Shown here in pieces: positions 27,601-42,600 of a stretch of 64,000 bases of DNA. Position numbers and translations under genes: made by a program. Position 1 is the stretch's first letter, and the number at the start of each line of letters is the position of its first letter. The notes under the pieces are model-generated. The model was not told the DNA's origin. It saw only the letters and a list, made by a program, of their open reading frames with translations, and ran no database searches. This DNA is from Cyclina sinensis (taxonomy: Eukaryota; Mollusca; Bivalvia; Venerida; Veneridae), in contig JAAONU010000001.1 of assembly GCA_012932295.1 (NCBI GenBank), forward strand, positions 58,625,693-58,689,692. Direction: 5' to 3'.

Positions 27601-30600
27601 AAGCAATTTAAATGAAATGTTACAGGATTGTTCTGTACCTCAAGTACTTGCACATGTCTTATATGTTATTTCGGTTGAATGATGTTTGGCTGAGTTATGG
27701 CCCTTGAATAAAAAAATGCGTTCTAGCCTACAATCTGTCCAATCACCTCTCAATACTACTGTTTCAATTGGCTATCATCAGGCGACACATGTGATCACTG
27801 ATCGCCCTTGTTAAATTCTCATTCCTACATTTTTATAGTTGCGTCTTGGTATCTTGTCAGATGTTTTAGTAATAGGTTTAAGTTTGTGACTGTGATATAA
27901 TGATAATTTGTCTTTATTGTAGTTTGTCTTAAGGTAAACTATCTAACTGCTTATTAATTTAATCATTTGCTTCCTAGTATATTTATTCTGTTTTAACTTG
28001 AATAATGTGTTACAATGTTGTAATTCTAGTCAAACTGTGTTAAATAATTGAAAATCTAACTGTGATAATATATAATTGAAAGTATTTATTTGCACTGGTT
28101 AGAGGCTCTCTACGTCATGCCACCATCACAAGGGACCGCAATGGAAATAAGAGTCCCTCTTTTTTGTGCTATCCTTGGTGTTGGTGCGCATGCCATGGCT
28201 TATTTATTCTCATGTATGTTATATATTTGTACCGTACATGTTGTTTTAAATGTCCAAGTATATGTATTCCATACCGAAATAAATCTTTCTATCTATCGAT
28301 CTATCTATCTATCTATGAGACTACCGTCAGAACTTATAAAATAGAAAAAATAAAATTTGAAAGTTCTGCACTACAAAAAGGAAAAGAAACTAATAAAAAC
28401 AGAAACAGATGAGGTAATCTTTCTTTTTAGACTTACATAAATTGGACTTTGAGACTTTTAATTCCCCTTTGCTAGTGGACACATTAGCTATCTTTTCCAC
28501 AAAGCGATCGAGATTTTCCAACACCTTGTCTGCCCCAGAACCTGTCTGAAAGTAGATCAAGATACAATAGACGATTTATGTTGCTTACAGAATACAGAAT
28601 TGTTTCTCTAATATGTATAATGTTACATTACCAACTTCGTTCTGGATAGATTGTTTAAATGCCTATGCATATACCAGAAATATGTGATTAATATGAACTA
28701 TTCCGTATATAGAAAAACAAATATATTGACTGCCGGAAATATTTGCTTCCATAAGAGAACTTGGAGGAAAATATTTTCAACTACGGTGTTGGAATTTTTT
28801 TTTAATCTGACCGATAAAACTGGACTTTTAATTTGACAGACAAATATATTAAAAAAATTAATTAGTATAATAGTATAACTATTCAGTTTTGATTAAATAT
28901 TGAAACCATTTGGATTCTGTATTTAATGTATAATTATCTTTATATTTGAACTTAAGACGAGTACAATGCACTACTGAAATGACGCGATGGATATTTTTCC
29001 AAAGAGGAAAACCAAATAATGTTTACCTGGTTCATTTTACTAGGTCCAAGAAGTTGTTGTGCTTTCATCCAATATGTTGTTCGCCGTTTCTACAAAGGAC
29101 TGAAGAGGACAATGGCCAAAGGTACATGAAAAGTTACAGCCTAGCATTGGAATTTTATTATATAAAAAAAACTTCTAAATACAGATAAAATATATAAGCA
29201 CTAGTGGATATTTCTCTGTAAGAGTTTTTCATATCTTACCTTACTCTATCAAAGTACGTCTAATCATTATTTGCATTTAAGAAATAATGAAATTTACTTT
29301 ATATGAAGCATAATTATTTGATCTTACAGTTTTACTGTTTAACATCACAAATTTGTACAATTTAAACCAAACTGATTTCGACGTGAAGCGATGTTTAACT
29401 GAATCGGGATTACATAACACGAACAAATTAAAAGATGCAGATATGGCCAAGATATAAGACTGACAACGCGCATATATCTGTAAGAGATTGTCTTAGTGTC
29501 TTTTAAGTATTGACTTTACTTACATCAGTTACGCGTGCTACATTCTCTGGTTTAACTTCAATAATCTCCGTAATTTTAGCCATGACTTGGTTCACAGCTT
29601 CTAGATCTCCAATTAATAATGTTTTATTCTTTACGTTTGTTGTAGCTGTCACATTTACAAGGTCGTCTAAAACTTCACTTGTACTAACATTTTCTTTCAG
29701 TACCTGATTAACATAATGGAAGTGTTTATACACTTACAACTACAATGTTTATCTCATATATTAAAAATCGAATTGTGCGCAATATTCTGCTTAACTCATT
29801 AACACTAATATTGACAAATTTTAAAGGGTTCACGTGAATTTAAAACTGACAGAAAGAGTAGTAAAATCTTTATCAATGATGGACTGGTTAACTAATTCAT
29901 AGAGTAGAAGGGAAGATAGTGTTATAAAGTGAAAATGATATTTTTAAAAGAGTCTTCAATGCTTTTCAAAATAAAAATGAAAGATTACTACATTATTATG
30001 TAGCGTTTGCCTTCAGAGATACAGTCGGCATCGTACTTGCGGCCACCTTTATTAAGCGACTTTTTTATTAAGCGGCCGCATAAAATCCCTCCCGATGATT
30101 TTTACTATATAATTTAATTCCATTAAACGACGATTTTATATCGCGGCCAGCGGCCACTAAATGTCGGCCCAAATGTACGAAATTACGTGTTAAAGTATCT
30201 ATTAAACGGCCGTGACAAACAATCGGCCCTACGGGCATTCTCACCTGTTTAATCAGCGAGAAGGTTTGGTGTGTACAAGCAAACAAACAAATATTTTTCA
30301 TGGTCATTGGTTTTAGAAAAGTGTTCACCAAAATCGCCAATTACTTTATCAATATATGTATTTGTCACAGTAAATGTCAAGCCATCATCATGGCGACACC
30401 ATCAAAAAGAAAAGTTTTAACGTTAGACGAACGAATATTAGTGATTGAGCGGTCAAAAACAAAAAGTACAAGAAAAATTGCAGAGGAATTTAAAATAGGA
30501 AGGACTCAGGTCCAAAATATTTTAAAAAGGAAAGCCGAACTAATGACTGACTATGAAAATAATGCCCCTGGTGACAGGAAGCGAGTGCGCAGACAAACGG

Positions 30601-33600
30601 GAAATGAAGATATAAACGATTTAACATTAGCTTGGTTTAAAGATGCTGTATGTAGGAGACTGCCAGTGTCTGGTAAGCGAATTTAAATATTAAATTCTAA
30701 TTATTCCGATAATTTTCAAAAACAATATTTTATATAAGCATGTTATTACTGTTTACTAAAAATAATGCCGATAGCGACAGATATTAAGTCGTGATTAATT
30801 TAGTGTTGCCAAACATTAATGTATTTCCGGTTTATTTCCTTGTTTTGATTTTTTACGGATAAAATGTAAGCATACGGAGAATGTTGTGGTTCAGGTAGGT
30901 CTAACTTTTATTGATTGTTTGTTTTAGGACCCCTAATTATTGAACGGGCCATGGCGTTCGCTTCTGAGGTGGGAAATACAGGAGATGTGCATGAACATAT
31001 TAACAATATAAGACAATATGCTTTGTTTCATGGTCACAATGACCTGCTAGATAGTATTATGTGCGTAGATCACATTTTCACACACATTTCTACTACAAAA
31101 CAAAAACAAACACGTATTGATGACTTTTTTAAAAAGGCATAATTGTGATTATGAAAGTGTAATACATACATGATATAGTATACTGTTTCTGTTGTTATAA
31201 AACATGTTGTTATATCAATGACTTGTAGTATTTATATGGAACCCTGTATTTAATCTCGAAATTTTCCTGAATTCTATTGAGAGGCCACTTTATTAAGAGA
31301 CCACTTTTTGGCAGTCCCTTGAGTGGTCTCTTAATACAATTTCGACTGTACATCAATCGATATTATGTTTGTACAAATAAGAATATTTTAAGGTTCAGAT
31401 GTCAAATATGAGACAAATTTGGAAATATAATCAATAGGTATTTAGTTGACCCAAGGGTAAATTGTCTACTGGACGTAGATAAAAACCTTTTCAAAAATTT
31501 CTGCGATTTCGGTGCTCGTACAGTTGTAGAAAGGTTCTTGATAAATGCCATCTGTGCCACAAAATCTTTTCACTTCACCTGTTCAAATGAAGATGTAGAT
31601 CATTTTCTAAATAACGCTGAGTAAAATGAGATATTTCATATTATAAACAGGGCAGACCTATCAAGACTTGACTTTTGTGACAAATAAATTATTTTACACT
31701 GATTCATTAATATACCGGTAAATTTTTCTTCATGTTTTTTTTTTAATTTTAAGAAAGACGGCATTCAGAATTTTTTCCCAGCAACTTGTAAGTCAAACTT
31801 TTTCTGATGTCTCTGATACTTTAAAATAATTTTATTGCTGTTTTGTCTGCATTAAAAGGGAATTTGTTTTAATTTATTGCATACGATGTTCTATAATATA
31901 TTTCACAGACGAGAAAAAAGATCGGATAAGCTGACGCATATTCACCTTTATAGCCTTCAGGACAGGCACCAAACGTATATCTCCCTGGTATACCTCTTTT
32001 CCAGTCATTATTAAGGTAATCCGTTCCAGCTGGACATTCTAAAACTGAGAGAAATATGCCTTTTTATGAGCAGTTCATGTGTTACAACTAGTGTAATCCA
32101 AAATGAAAACACAACTGGTAATGACTTATTACGAAAGATTCATGATGAAAATAACAACCTGATGACGTTGATTGTTCATAGTTTGTTCGTTTTATATCTT
32201 ATATGTATTGAATATACGAATAAAAAAAATGGTGACTTTTAACTGGATAAAGAAACGTCAGGTTTCTTCCTGATATGTACGAATGATACAGTAATTGTTT
32301 TTAACCAAACGTTACAGACGGAAAGAACTCTTCCTATTAAAGTAAGTCAATTATGTTGCATTAATCTCTTGAAATACTCACATTTGATTATTACTGTTAG
32401 TGTTGTGTTAAACAGTTTATTATCAACGTCTGCTACATGTACAGATACAAGACATGAGATCATGCTGTCCAATATGTGTGACTCTAAGGATAACAGAGAA
32501 GGTTTATCATCTATGCCAAAAACTGAAAAATATAAACAGGTCGATGCAACGTATAAATCGACAGTTTCTCAGATAAACTGGTCCGCGAACCAGTCTGACA
32601 CATGTTTTCATGTCATTCATTTATATAAACAAATCTGTAGAACAGTATTTCAATTTCTAAATGATAAACAGGGAAAAAAAAAAAGATGCTGACGTAGTTT
32701 ATTTCCCATTCTCTGGAGCACTTGCAATATTCTCTGATGATAGATCTAGTACAATATGACAAGAAGTCGAAAATCAATCATGTAAAATGTGTTATATAAT
32801 TATGTAGGGTAAGAGACACAGATGCACGTAGCGGGGTACAGATATAGTGGTGATATATCAGCGGGAAGCCCTAGGTTCAAGTCCCAGTCAGGCTACGATT
32901 TTTTCATCACTTGTTATATGCATATAATGTAAAGTAAAAGGAGGAAGTAGATATATACCAGTACAGTTATCCTTCCTTCATGGTATAAGATAGTCTGTTA
33001 TAAAAATAATCATCATCACTGCACACTGTGTCTAGATTTAAGATTTCACTTCCATTATCGCTGTCTCTCGGTATTTTTACAGTCACCTTAGATGGGCTAC
33101 ATCGTGGGCCATTGTCGTTAACATCAATAACAGTCAAAGAAATGTATGCCTTGGCAGTGAGACCAGGCTTGTCTTTAACCTGAAGTTGTGGTTACTACAA
33201 ACTTAATATGTGAATTGTATTTATTATCCTTCAATATTTTAGCACTAGCATTTGACCGATGACATGTGAAAAATGTACCCAGGCATTTGTTTTACTATAA
33301 TTTATAAATAAACTAAATTGAAAATCAGCGAAACAAAGACAGAATTCTTTTCCACTTCAGAAACAATGCTGAATTAAAGAACTGATTGCCTGAATAATGT
33401 CCTTCATTAAAATGCCTATTTTGACTTAAATTTCTTGATATTATTACCATGAGACCATTTTCTGGAGACAGTTATTTCTCAAGTAAAAATGATGTTACCT
33501 GAATAAAACGCAACGCTGGATGTTAACATTTATAGTTTCGTAAAAAGGTGGGATAGATTGAATAGGTATAGAATTTTATGAAACTTAAATTTAAAATTAT

Positions 33601-36600
33601 ATAAAATCTACCATATTTATACAGTGCCAACCGGAGCTTAAATAGAATCTGACGTCAAATTAGGGTATGTGACGTTATTTTAAGATAAATGTATCAATTT
33701 TGCGCGTCTTATCAAATCTGTTGTAGGAAGGGAGCTGAAACTATCAGGCAATAATCCTGGGATATTATTAGGTCAACACAAGTAAATAGGTCAAAATACT
33801 AATCATTATGTCCAAGCGTCCTTTCTCCCTTGTCATCGGTCACTTCATTTAAGTACAATGACGTTATAGCATACAACAACCTTCAGTTCAATGATACAAG
33901 ATTATATTTTAAAAAGTTACTTTAGATAAATCTATTAATTTAATGCTAACCAGTAAAATACTGAATTCTATCAGTGAGATATATTCCATATCAACTCACA
34001 GTGGCAGTGATATAGATTCAATATCACTCACAGTAGAAATGCCGGACTACTTTTTCAATTCAATGTTATGTCACAAGTGACTGTAAAATAAAGACAAAAT
34101 TAAGAACTTACCTTCAATGACAAGTTATCCAGTGTCAATGTTTAAAAATTCTCAATTTCAGTCATGTTATCGTTTTGAGTCATGGTGCACAAGTTGAATA
34201 AATCGTTCAAATTCTACAAGCAAGTTTGATCGATTTCTGTCGCTTAAAATTCAATATGGCGGAATTTGTGCAATTGAAGATCTAATATCATGTATTCATA
34301 CGCGCGTTTATCAATGGTAAGTATCAAAAAATAGTTCTTCATTTTTTTCATTTTTTTTACAAATGTTAGTATTAAATAAATAGAAAATTTGTTTGTTTTT
34401 CGTGAATATGGAATATATCTCATCGAGAAGTGATACAAAAACAAACAAATATCCTCTATTTAGTAAAAACAAACTACATGTTGAAAAATACTAACAACAA
34501 AATTCGACTATTAACCGGTATTTTGATTTAACTGCAAACATAAAATTTGAATGTTTTCAAAATTGCTCTATCTGCAAAAATTTTACCAACGGTGCAGACA
34601 GTATGACACACAAACCTAATGCAATGTCTCTCATTTACATAAAACATAATATAAGCAAATTATGACATTCTGATATACATGCATAAAAAGTTACGAAAAA
34701 CAATACTCTCGCCTTACCACTATTGTGAAATTAATCACAGGACCAAGGATTCCCTGTTTCCCTGTGTTCCTAGCAAAGAAATGAAAAGATATCATAATCA
34801 AGATGGTATATGAAACTGAAAATAAAATATGAATATGCTTACAAATACAAAGTTTATTTAGAGTCGATTTGATTATAACAAGATTCAACATAAGCTATGT
34901 ATAGCTTTTGACCGATCTAGGACGATATGAACACATAAGCTATGTATAGCTTTTGACCGACCTAGGACGATCTGAACACATAAGCTATGAATAGCTTTTG
35001 ACCGATCTAGGACGGTATGAACACATAAGCTATGTATAGCTTTTGACCGATCTAGGACGGTATGAACACATAAGCTATGTATAGCTTTTGACCGATCTAG
35101 GACGGTATGAACACATAAGCTATGTATAGCTTTTGACCGATCTAGGACGGTATGAACACATAAGCTATGTATAGCTTTTGACCGACCTAGGACGATATGA
35201 ACACATAAGCTATGTATAGCTTTTGACCGGCCTAGGACGATCTGAAAACAAACAAAATAGAAATGTTCAAAAAAAGTTTTAATTTCAAAGAAACAATTTA
35301 ATTCCCATTGTCATGACTCACGGCTAGTAATGGTACATTATTTAAAGGATTTCAAGATCGAGTTAAATATATATTTCTGTTGTTGTTTTCATTGAAAAAT
35401 CGATAACCGCCCTTAAAAAGCACCTGCAAAAACTGTTGTCGCGGACTATGTTAAATTAAACACATAACAAGATTATTATAGTTAAAACACAACTGAAAAG
35501 CATTAAGAAGTTTTTGACAAGCCTTTGATTTGAAGTCAGTCCCATTATAACCTCAATTCGATTTCATACTTGTATTTGTCTGCATCTAGAATTCCTCCAA
35601 TTAGAAGCTGAACTTTTCCATTTATGATTGGACCAATTCTTACTTCTTCTGGTTTGTCTGAAATAATAAAGAAACATCAAAGAAAAGTGTATAAGTAGTT
35701 GATATTCTACGTTATTTCATTCAGAAAATGTAGTGAGTTTGTTTACAGTAAAAATGCAAATGAATTGCTTAATGATTTATTCAGCTCAACTATTACAACA
35801 TACAAGAGGTTTACAAATGTTTTATTTCAGAACCATTAATTATCTGCCCCTTAACATACCAGATGCCTGAATTAATTATATATGGACCTCCAATATCAAT
35901 AACCCTGATCGGCCTCGAGCCGGAAAAAAAGATATTGACCCTCTAGCAGCTTAATTTGAGTTGCTTGTAGATCTGGGTCAATTAACTCATGCAGAAGTCA
36001 ATTTTTAATGCCAGCCATTTTCCTTTTTGCAAGTGGTAGTATCGAGTCTTAGGAATAATAAAATTATTCTATCGACTGTTTAGCAGTAGGACGTAACAAC
36101 CCAGAAAAAGGTTGTGTATGGCCTTAGAATGGTGTGTAGGAGATGAAAAGTTTGCTACATTAAATCACTTTACCATCACTGTAGACATTCATTTCTCCTC
36201 TAACATCAGCATCTGAGTCATGAACTGTAAATTCTCCAACAACAATCTGCGAAACAGTGTTCTCTGACACATTCGCCACCAAAAAGATCGGAGATATGGT
36301 CGGAGCTTGGTTCACTGAAAACATTGTTTGTTTAATAGACAGATTGATATTTGTTCTTCACAAAATTTGAGCAGGTTTACTTTTGTATGAATTTCACGAT
36401 TTTTCTTTCTCTTTGGTGCTTTGTTAAAAACTCCACACTAAAAAAATGTAACATGCAGTTTATACTCTGTTGTATACTGTATTTGCAATGTTTCAGCAAT
36501 ATTTTGTTAATTAAGGAAATCTGCCATTCATTCAACATAATCTTAAAAGTACACATGTATTTGTAGATGACATCAATTCTATATATAAGGAAGAAAATGA

Positions 36601-39600
36601 CATAAATACGAAATAAATATTATTCATTCTTGTAACTTAGGTTTTTTTGTGAATATCAAAGATCATAAATATTTCGTGTCAATTTTGCAATTAATTGCAT
36701 GAATTTCTAAAGTTATACATGCTTTTACTGACCAATGTGTGCCAGAACATGTTCACCGTTGTAATCCAAAGTTCTTGTAACATTGAAAGCTAAAATTCCA
36801 CGGATCAAGCTGTCTCGGATAGACGGGTGGACGTCTTTGTCATAAATGATCGTGTAATTTACCAAAACACGTGTATTGTTTTCTTGCCAGTATTCCCTAA
36901 GATGAAGGTACAATATGCTCAAATTAAACTGTACCATAAAACAATAACTTGTAGAATATTAATATACATACATATCTATGACAGTGTTAAAGAAATATTA
37001 AGTTAGACTGAACTATGGTTTCAGTTAATCAGAACTGATTCTCATAAATATGTGTATTCAAATAAATATACAAAACAAATGCCAACCTGATCTGTTGAAC
37101 AACGACGTAAAATGGAAGACTGGTGTATGTCTTGAAGAATTTCTGGAGCTGCAACAATAGAAAATAATTTTAAAACAATTCGGCTTTAATATCAGAAAGT
37201 TTTTCATAAATTATCAATATACGAGGTCCAAGGTTGTAAGGCGATCCAAAAGACTGCTATTTTTCCCGCCGCCCGCGTTTAGTAAAGTTTAAAGTAGTCT
37301 GAGAAACATGGAATTGCATTTATGGTGGCATAATAGATTGAAGGAAAGCTTTAAGTATTGCAATGTCAATAAGACATAGGTTTAGGTTTACCGGAGCATT
37401 TAGAATATGATCTTAGCAGCTGTAAACTGCAAATTAATAATTCGATAATACATGATAAATTATTGTTGACATTTAGTTTAACATCTTGAACACGAATCTA
37501 TGAATATACATTTTGTATAGTAAATAACCTTGATAATTTTGATGAACTTCATAATAAATAAAGAAAAGATAAGTTAAGATTTACAAAGTATATTTGAACT
37601 GTTTTACATTTTTTTCAATGTGTAATGATAGTTTGTCTCCAAACTCTTGGTCACATGTAGATGAACCTTCAATACACTCAATCACAGTTTTACACTACAA
37701 AAAGAAAAGTGTTCAAAAACATAATATTGAACGGTGAACTAAAGGCTCGGATAAATGACTTTCAAGTGTGACCTTGACCTTGAAATGACATGACTGGCCA
37801 TGTCTTCTGCACATCTTCTTATTCATTTGACCACAGTTTCAAGGAAATCGGTTCAAAAGGAAAGAAGATATTGAGCGGACAAAAAATTGAAGGCTGAAAC
37901 AAATGATTTTCAAGTGTGACCTTGATCTTGAACTGAAATGACTGAACTATGCGTTCTGCACATCGTGTCAATGAGTTTGAACCAAGTTTCAAGAAAATCA
38001 TTTCAAGAGTCAAGGAGATATTGCGTGGAAACGGAAATGTTACGGACAGAAAGAAAGACAGACAGACGGACAGACAGATAGTTGGCTTTGCCTTCTGCAC
38101 ATCCTCTCAATGAGTTAAACATTTGTCCAAAGTTTCACGAAAATCAGTCAAAGGTATAGGAGATATTGAGCGGACAAAAAATACTAGCCTAAACATATGA
38201 AACATATGACCTTCAACTTTGACCTTGACCTTGAACTGACATGGCTGGATTATGTATTCTGCAATCGTCTAAATGAGTTAAACATTAGACTTATGTTTCA
38301 AGAAAATCAGTTCAAGAGTATAGGAGATATAAAAAAAATGTTACATGTTACGGACAGACAGACAGACGGACGGACGGACGGACGGACGGAAGAAAGCCAT
38401 TCCTATACCCCCACCTCAGCCCTGCTGCTTCGCGGCAGGGAATTAAAAAAACAAACCTGTGACCATTTATTTTCATTTTAAAAACTGATACAAGCAATAA
38501 CTTACAGATACTGTTATATTTTCAACAACAGAATTGTATGTTGCTGCATCTAGTAAAATGTTGGCTATCTGATAATCAAACATAAATATCAGGGAAGATG
38601 ACACAGAATGTTCAGACACATCTGCAAAAAGAAAAATCTCTAGCATTTTATAAGCCAATAAACATGATATGACATATTAATAAGTTTCTTCGCCTACAAG
38701 ATCAGAATTTACTTAACGTTTTTCTTGAGTGATTGACTTTTGGTTATAACAATAAGGTAGTGTAGTTTACGCACAAACTCGCTTTGCTTGCTGATATATA
38801 TTTTGTACTTCAATTTAAAGAGAAAACTTAATAGATTTGCAGACATATTTCGAGTAGCAACTTTGGTGTTAACCTTGAGGAGTCACTATAATGTACTAAT
38901 GCATTCATTTTGAAGCCTATTCATATTGAAGTTATGTTTATATGAGGTTACAGCCAACCACAGTTATTCGATGCTTGCATTTTCAACAAGTATTATTACA
39001 TGGTAGTCAGGGGGAAATATTGATGATTTTTTCCAACTTTTTTAGATATTTAGACGCAAAATTTAGATTTTTTTTCAAGATACATATTTTCATATTGTAG
39101 TTCAAGTTGTTAGAGTATTTTATCACTAATGAAGTAAAATGATGTTTGCTACTATTGTAAACTAACTTTCGCAAGTGGAGCCAGTTTTGTTTAAAACATA
39201 GCCCATTTCACAACTGCACATGAAACGACCCTTGAAAGTTGATACAAGTCTGCTGGCACCCTCCGTTGTTAATCTCACATTCCACGGAATCGTCACATGT
39301 CATATTGTTGCTGTTAAGATCAAATCCCTTTTCGCACTCACAATAATACGATCCTATATTATTATAGCATAACTGGTCACATCCAGTCAGTATTTGTCTC
39401 GCATTCATCAACGTCAATACATTTATGTGTGTCATTTTCATAGACGAATCCTTTGTCGCAATCACACGAGAAATTTCCCGCAAAATTATAACATTTTTCT
39501 AAACAACCACCGTTATTAATTTGACATTCATCTATGTCTTTGCAAGACAGTGTGTCATTCTCTAACGAGTATCCTTCTTTACAAAAGCATGAATGAGTTA

Positions 39601-42600
39601 CCGTTTTTATTTGAGCAAAAATGTTCGCAGCCTCCGTTGTTGATGTCACATTCATTTATATCGACACAGGATCTGTTATCGTTTTGAAGAGAATAGCCCC
39701 CAAAACAAAAACAAGAGAATGATCCATTACGATTTGTACAACCCTGTTCACAACTTCTATTAGCGAATGTGCATTCATCTACATCCTCACATGTTACATT
39801 GTTTTCCTGTAGAAAGTAACCCGAAAAGCAACCACAGGAGAAGGTTCCGTTCTCATTCTGGCATATTTGATGACATCCACCATTGCTGTCAGCACACTCG
39901 TTTATATCTAGACATAATTTTGTAATTTGAATTTTCTGAGGAAACAGACAGATATATCGTAAAATAAAATAAAACTCAATCAACACGTGGAAAGCATAAA
40001 TATGTGTGAATCTTAAAACTTAAATACATATTTTCAGTGCATCTTAATAATGCATGTACAAGGAAATGGCTTCGTAAGTATAGCTTAGTGGTTCTTCAAG
40101 GTACTTTTCAGTCATAAATCCAATCTGTTTCAGAAATTAAACTAAGTCCTTTAATCAACATATTTCGGTGTATGATTAATATCATAATTGGTATAATACC
40201 AGTAGGAAAGCACCAAATATTTAAAATGCTTTCCAATTATAAGGCTGATGAAATCACAGAAATAGACATACCGATGCAAGTTTTGTTATCTTGATCAAGG
40301 TAATATCCGTCGTTGCAAGAGCATTCGTACATTCCCGTTGTATACCGACAAATTTGGTCGCATGGATTAACAATGCATTCCGTATTTCCTGACGATGAAA
40401 GGAATGTATTAGTATCGAAATTCAAGAAACCCTGTTCTTCGTGATTACTTTTGCTCTAACATTTTTTTCTCAAAATTTAGTGTAGTAAAGTACTAAAAAA
40501 GAGCACCTATGATAAACACGGCATAGCCGCTTCAGTCTTGCATGACTGGCATTTTTTTTTTCAAATAAACTAATTTTTTCCGTGCACTTCTTTCCTAAAA
40601 ATCATAAAAAAGACCTTCTTTGTAGTCCTTATGAGATGTTAGCAGTAACAACATGCAATTTAAGTTGCAATTCTTTGTAAGAAATCTACCTTCGCAAGTT
40701 AGGAAATGATCAGATACATCCCAAAGCCCAGTTCCTAAACATGTTGTGTTCTGGTATGAGGAAATCTCGAATCCAAAATCACAAATAAGATCGCAAGTAC
40801 TGTCCACAGGGACTGTGGGCAATGTGCAAGATGAGTTTGAATATTGACCATTGGTAATAGCGGCTAATCCAGGACAGCTAGATTCTGGAAAGAGAAAGAA
40901 AGGTTCATGAAAAAAATGATAAAACAGTAATAAAGCAGTATTTTGAATAGAAATTAAAGAAACCTAAAGATAACACTAAACCATATACTTTTGTTTAGTA
41001 CGATGAAGTTTTCAATTATATGACAGGGCAATACTAGTTTCGTTGAAAATATACTCAGCCAGATAAACACAGGGTACATTAATGTGCAACCATGATTAAA
41101 AGCTTTGCCCTAAAATGATGTAAATCGGTCATACAACTTTCAAGGTCACTGTGTACTTAACGTGGTATTTACATTTGCTCAGCCGCGTGATGTACCGTGC
41201 CCCGCTGAGAAAGTGTAAAAAATCACGTGCAGTTTAATGATAACTTGTTGCTCAACACATTTTGTGATACCACTCAATACTCGTGAGACATATCCAACAC
41301 TTTCTGGTATCTAAAGTCAAATCTAACCCGTAGCTATGATACGGCTGATTCAAGTGCAGAGGGGTCAAGCTATTGCGTTGCTATTGGAAGGTCAATAGCA
41401 ACAACAGGTTGCTAGGCCATTTGGTGAGAACATTTCCACCACAGAACGACTTGTGAGGCGCCTGAGAGAAACTGGAACCGTTGCCGACCGTTTTAGATCG
41501 GGATGTCCCTGTGTGACGACGCCACGGCAATCGCCCCCTCACTGAAACTAAAATGGCTGTTAATAGTGTAGGCGATCATAATCGCCACATTCATGCACAA
41601 ACTGTAAGAAACCGACTCCGCCATCAAGGTCTGTGATCTCGTCGTCCTGACGTTGGTTTGCCCTTAATCTTGCACGTCGCATGCGTCTTTTACTTGGTTG
41701 ACGGCTGATGTTCCAAGGTTGTTCCCAATGAATCGATGGAGACGAGTGCTTTTCAATGATGATTTTCGGTTCACTCTGTTTCGTTCAGATGGTCGATTTC
41801 ATGGTGAACGTTTTGCCGACGCTTGCGTTCCTGAGAGGGATAGCTTGGGGCCTGCTCGGTTATGGCCTGGGGAGGGAAATCGCACGGGGTAAAGTTACCG
41901 TTAATTGTGATAGATGGGAATTCAGCTGCCGTAAGAAGTGAATTTTTTTGCCCTGTTGCAGTCCCAAATGTGGAACAGCACAACCTTATCTTTCAGCATG
42001 ACAACGCCCGGCCCCATGTAGACAGAGTTTGTCGAGACTTTCTGGTAAACCATAACATTAACCGACTCGACAGTCAAGAATTGTCCCCAACTGAACATCT
42101 TTGGGATGAACTGGACAGGAGGGTAAAAAGGCGTCAGAATCCCCCGCTACTCTTGACGAACTAAGAACTGCTTTGTTGGGGGAGTGGAATAATATTCCCA
42201 TGAGAAAGATAAATGCTCTTACACCATGCATAGGAGAATCAGGGCCGCGACAAATGTGCGACAGGAGGGTGCATACGAGATATTGAAGAGTGAGTCAATT
42301 TTATTTTGTAATTTAGGGGGGTACCATCATATATGCTTCATTTACTCATAAATTACTGGTTATATTCTAAAGAAATTTGGACAATTTGCTGATAAAAAGA
42401 TTAGTTGCTAAACTGATGTAAACTTTTCTACAGAATTCAAACATTTATGTCATAGACCTAGAAATTTCACCGTGTGTTTCTTTTTTGGTTGAGTATATAT
42501 TAAAACTTCGTTCCTATTCAACATGAAAACAGGAAGGTCACCTGAGATTGATCATTATATCAACAAATACTCGTATTTACCAACAACAATTAAATCAAGG

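Noticed and set aside
25255..28545. Premature TGA at the junction of GAIN exons around the LINE
   Set aside because: It appears only with the acceptor at CGGTAG. The acceptor 12 bases upstream (TATAAG) keeps the frame open and reads [10 protein letters not shown].
29027..29089. Fully open 21-codon reading of this exon ([12 protein letters not shown])
   Set aside because: An upstream CTTCAG acceptor gives [13 protein letters not shown], which fits GAIN domains. The open alternative is probably chance, and a +1 indel near 29048 explains the later stop.
32369..32692. Plus-strand open frame of 107 codons
   Set aside because: It is antisense to a cadherin exon of the receptor (32382-32522), which has splice borders, phase agreement and family-like sequence.
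32827..32897. Functional tRNA gene
   Set aside because: Acceptor and T arms are plausible but D and anticodon arms do not pair, so I list it only as tRNA-like.
41698..42164. Active transposase gene
   Set aside because: Catalytic landmarks exist but in different frames with several stops, so this is a dead Tc1 copy.
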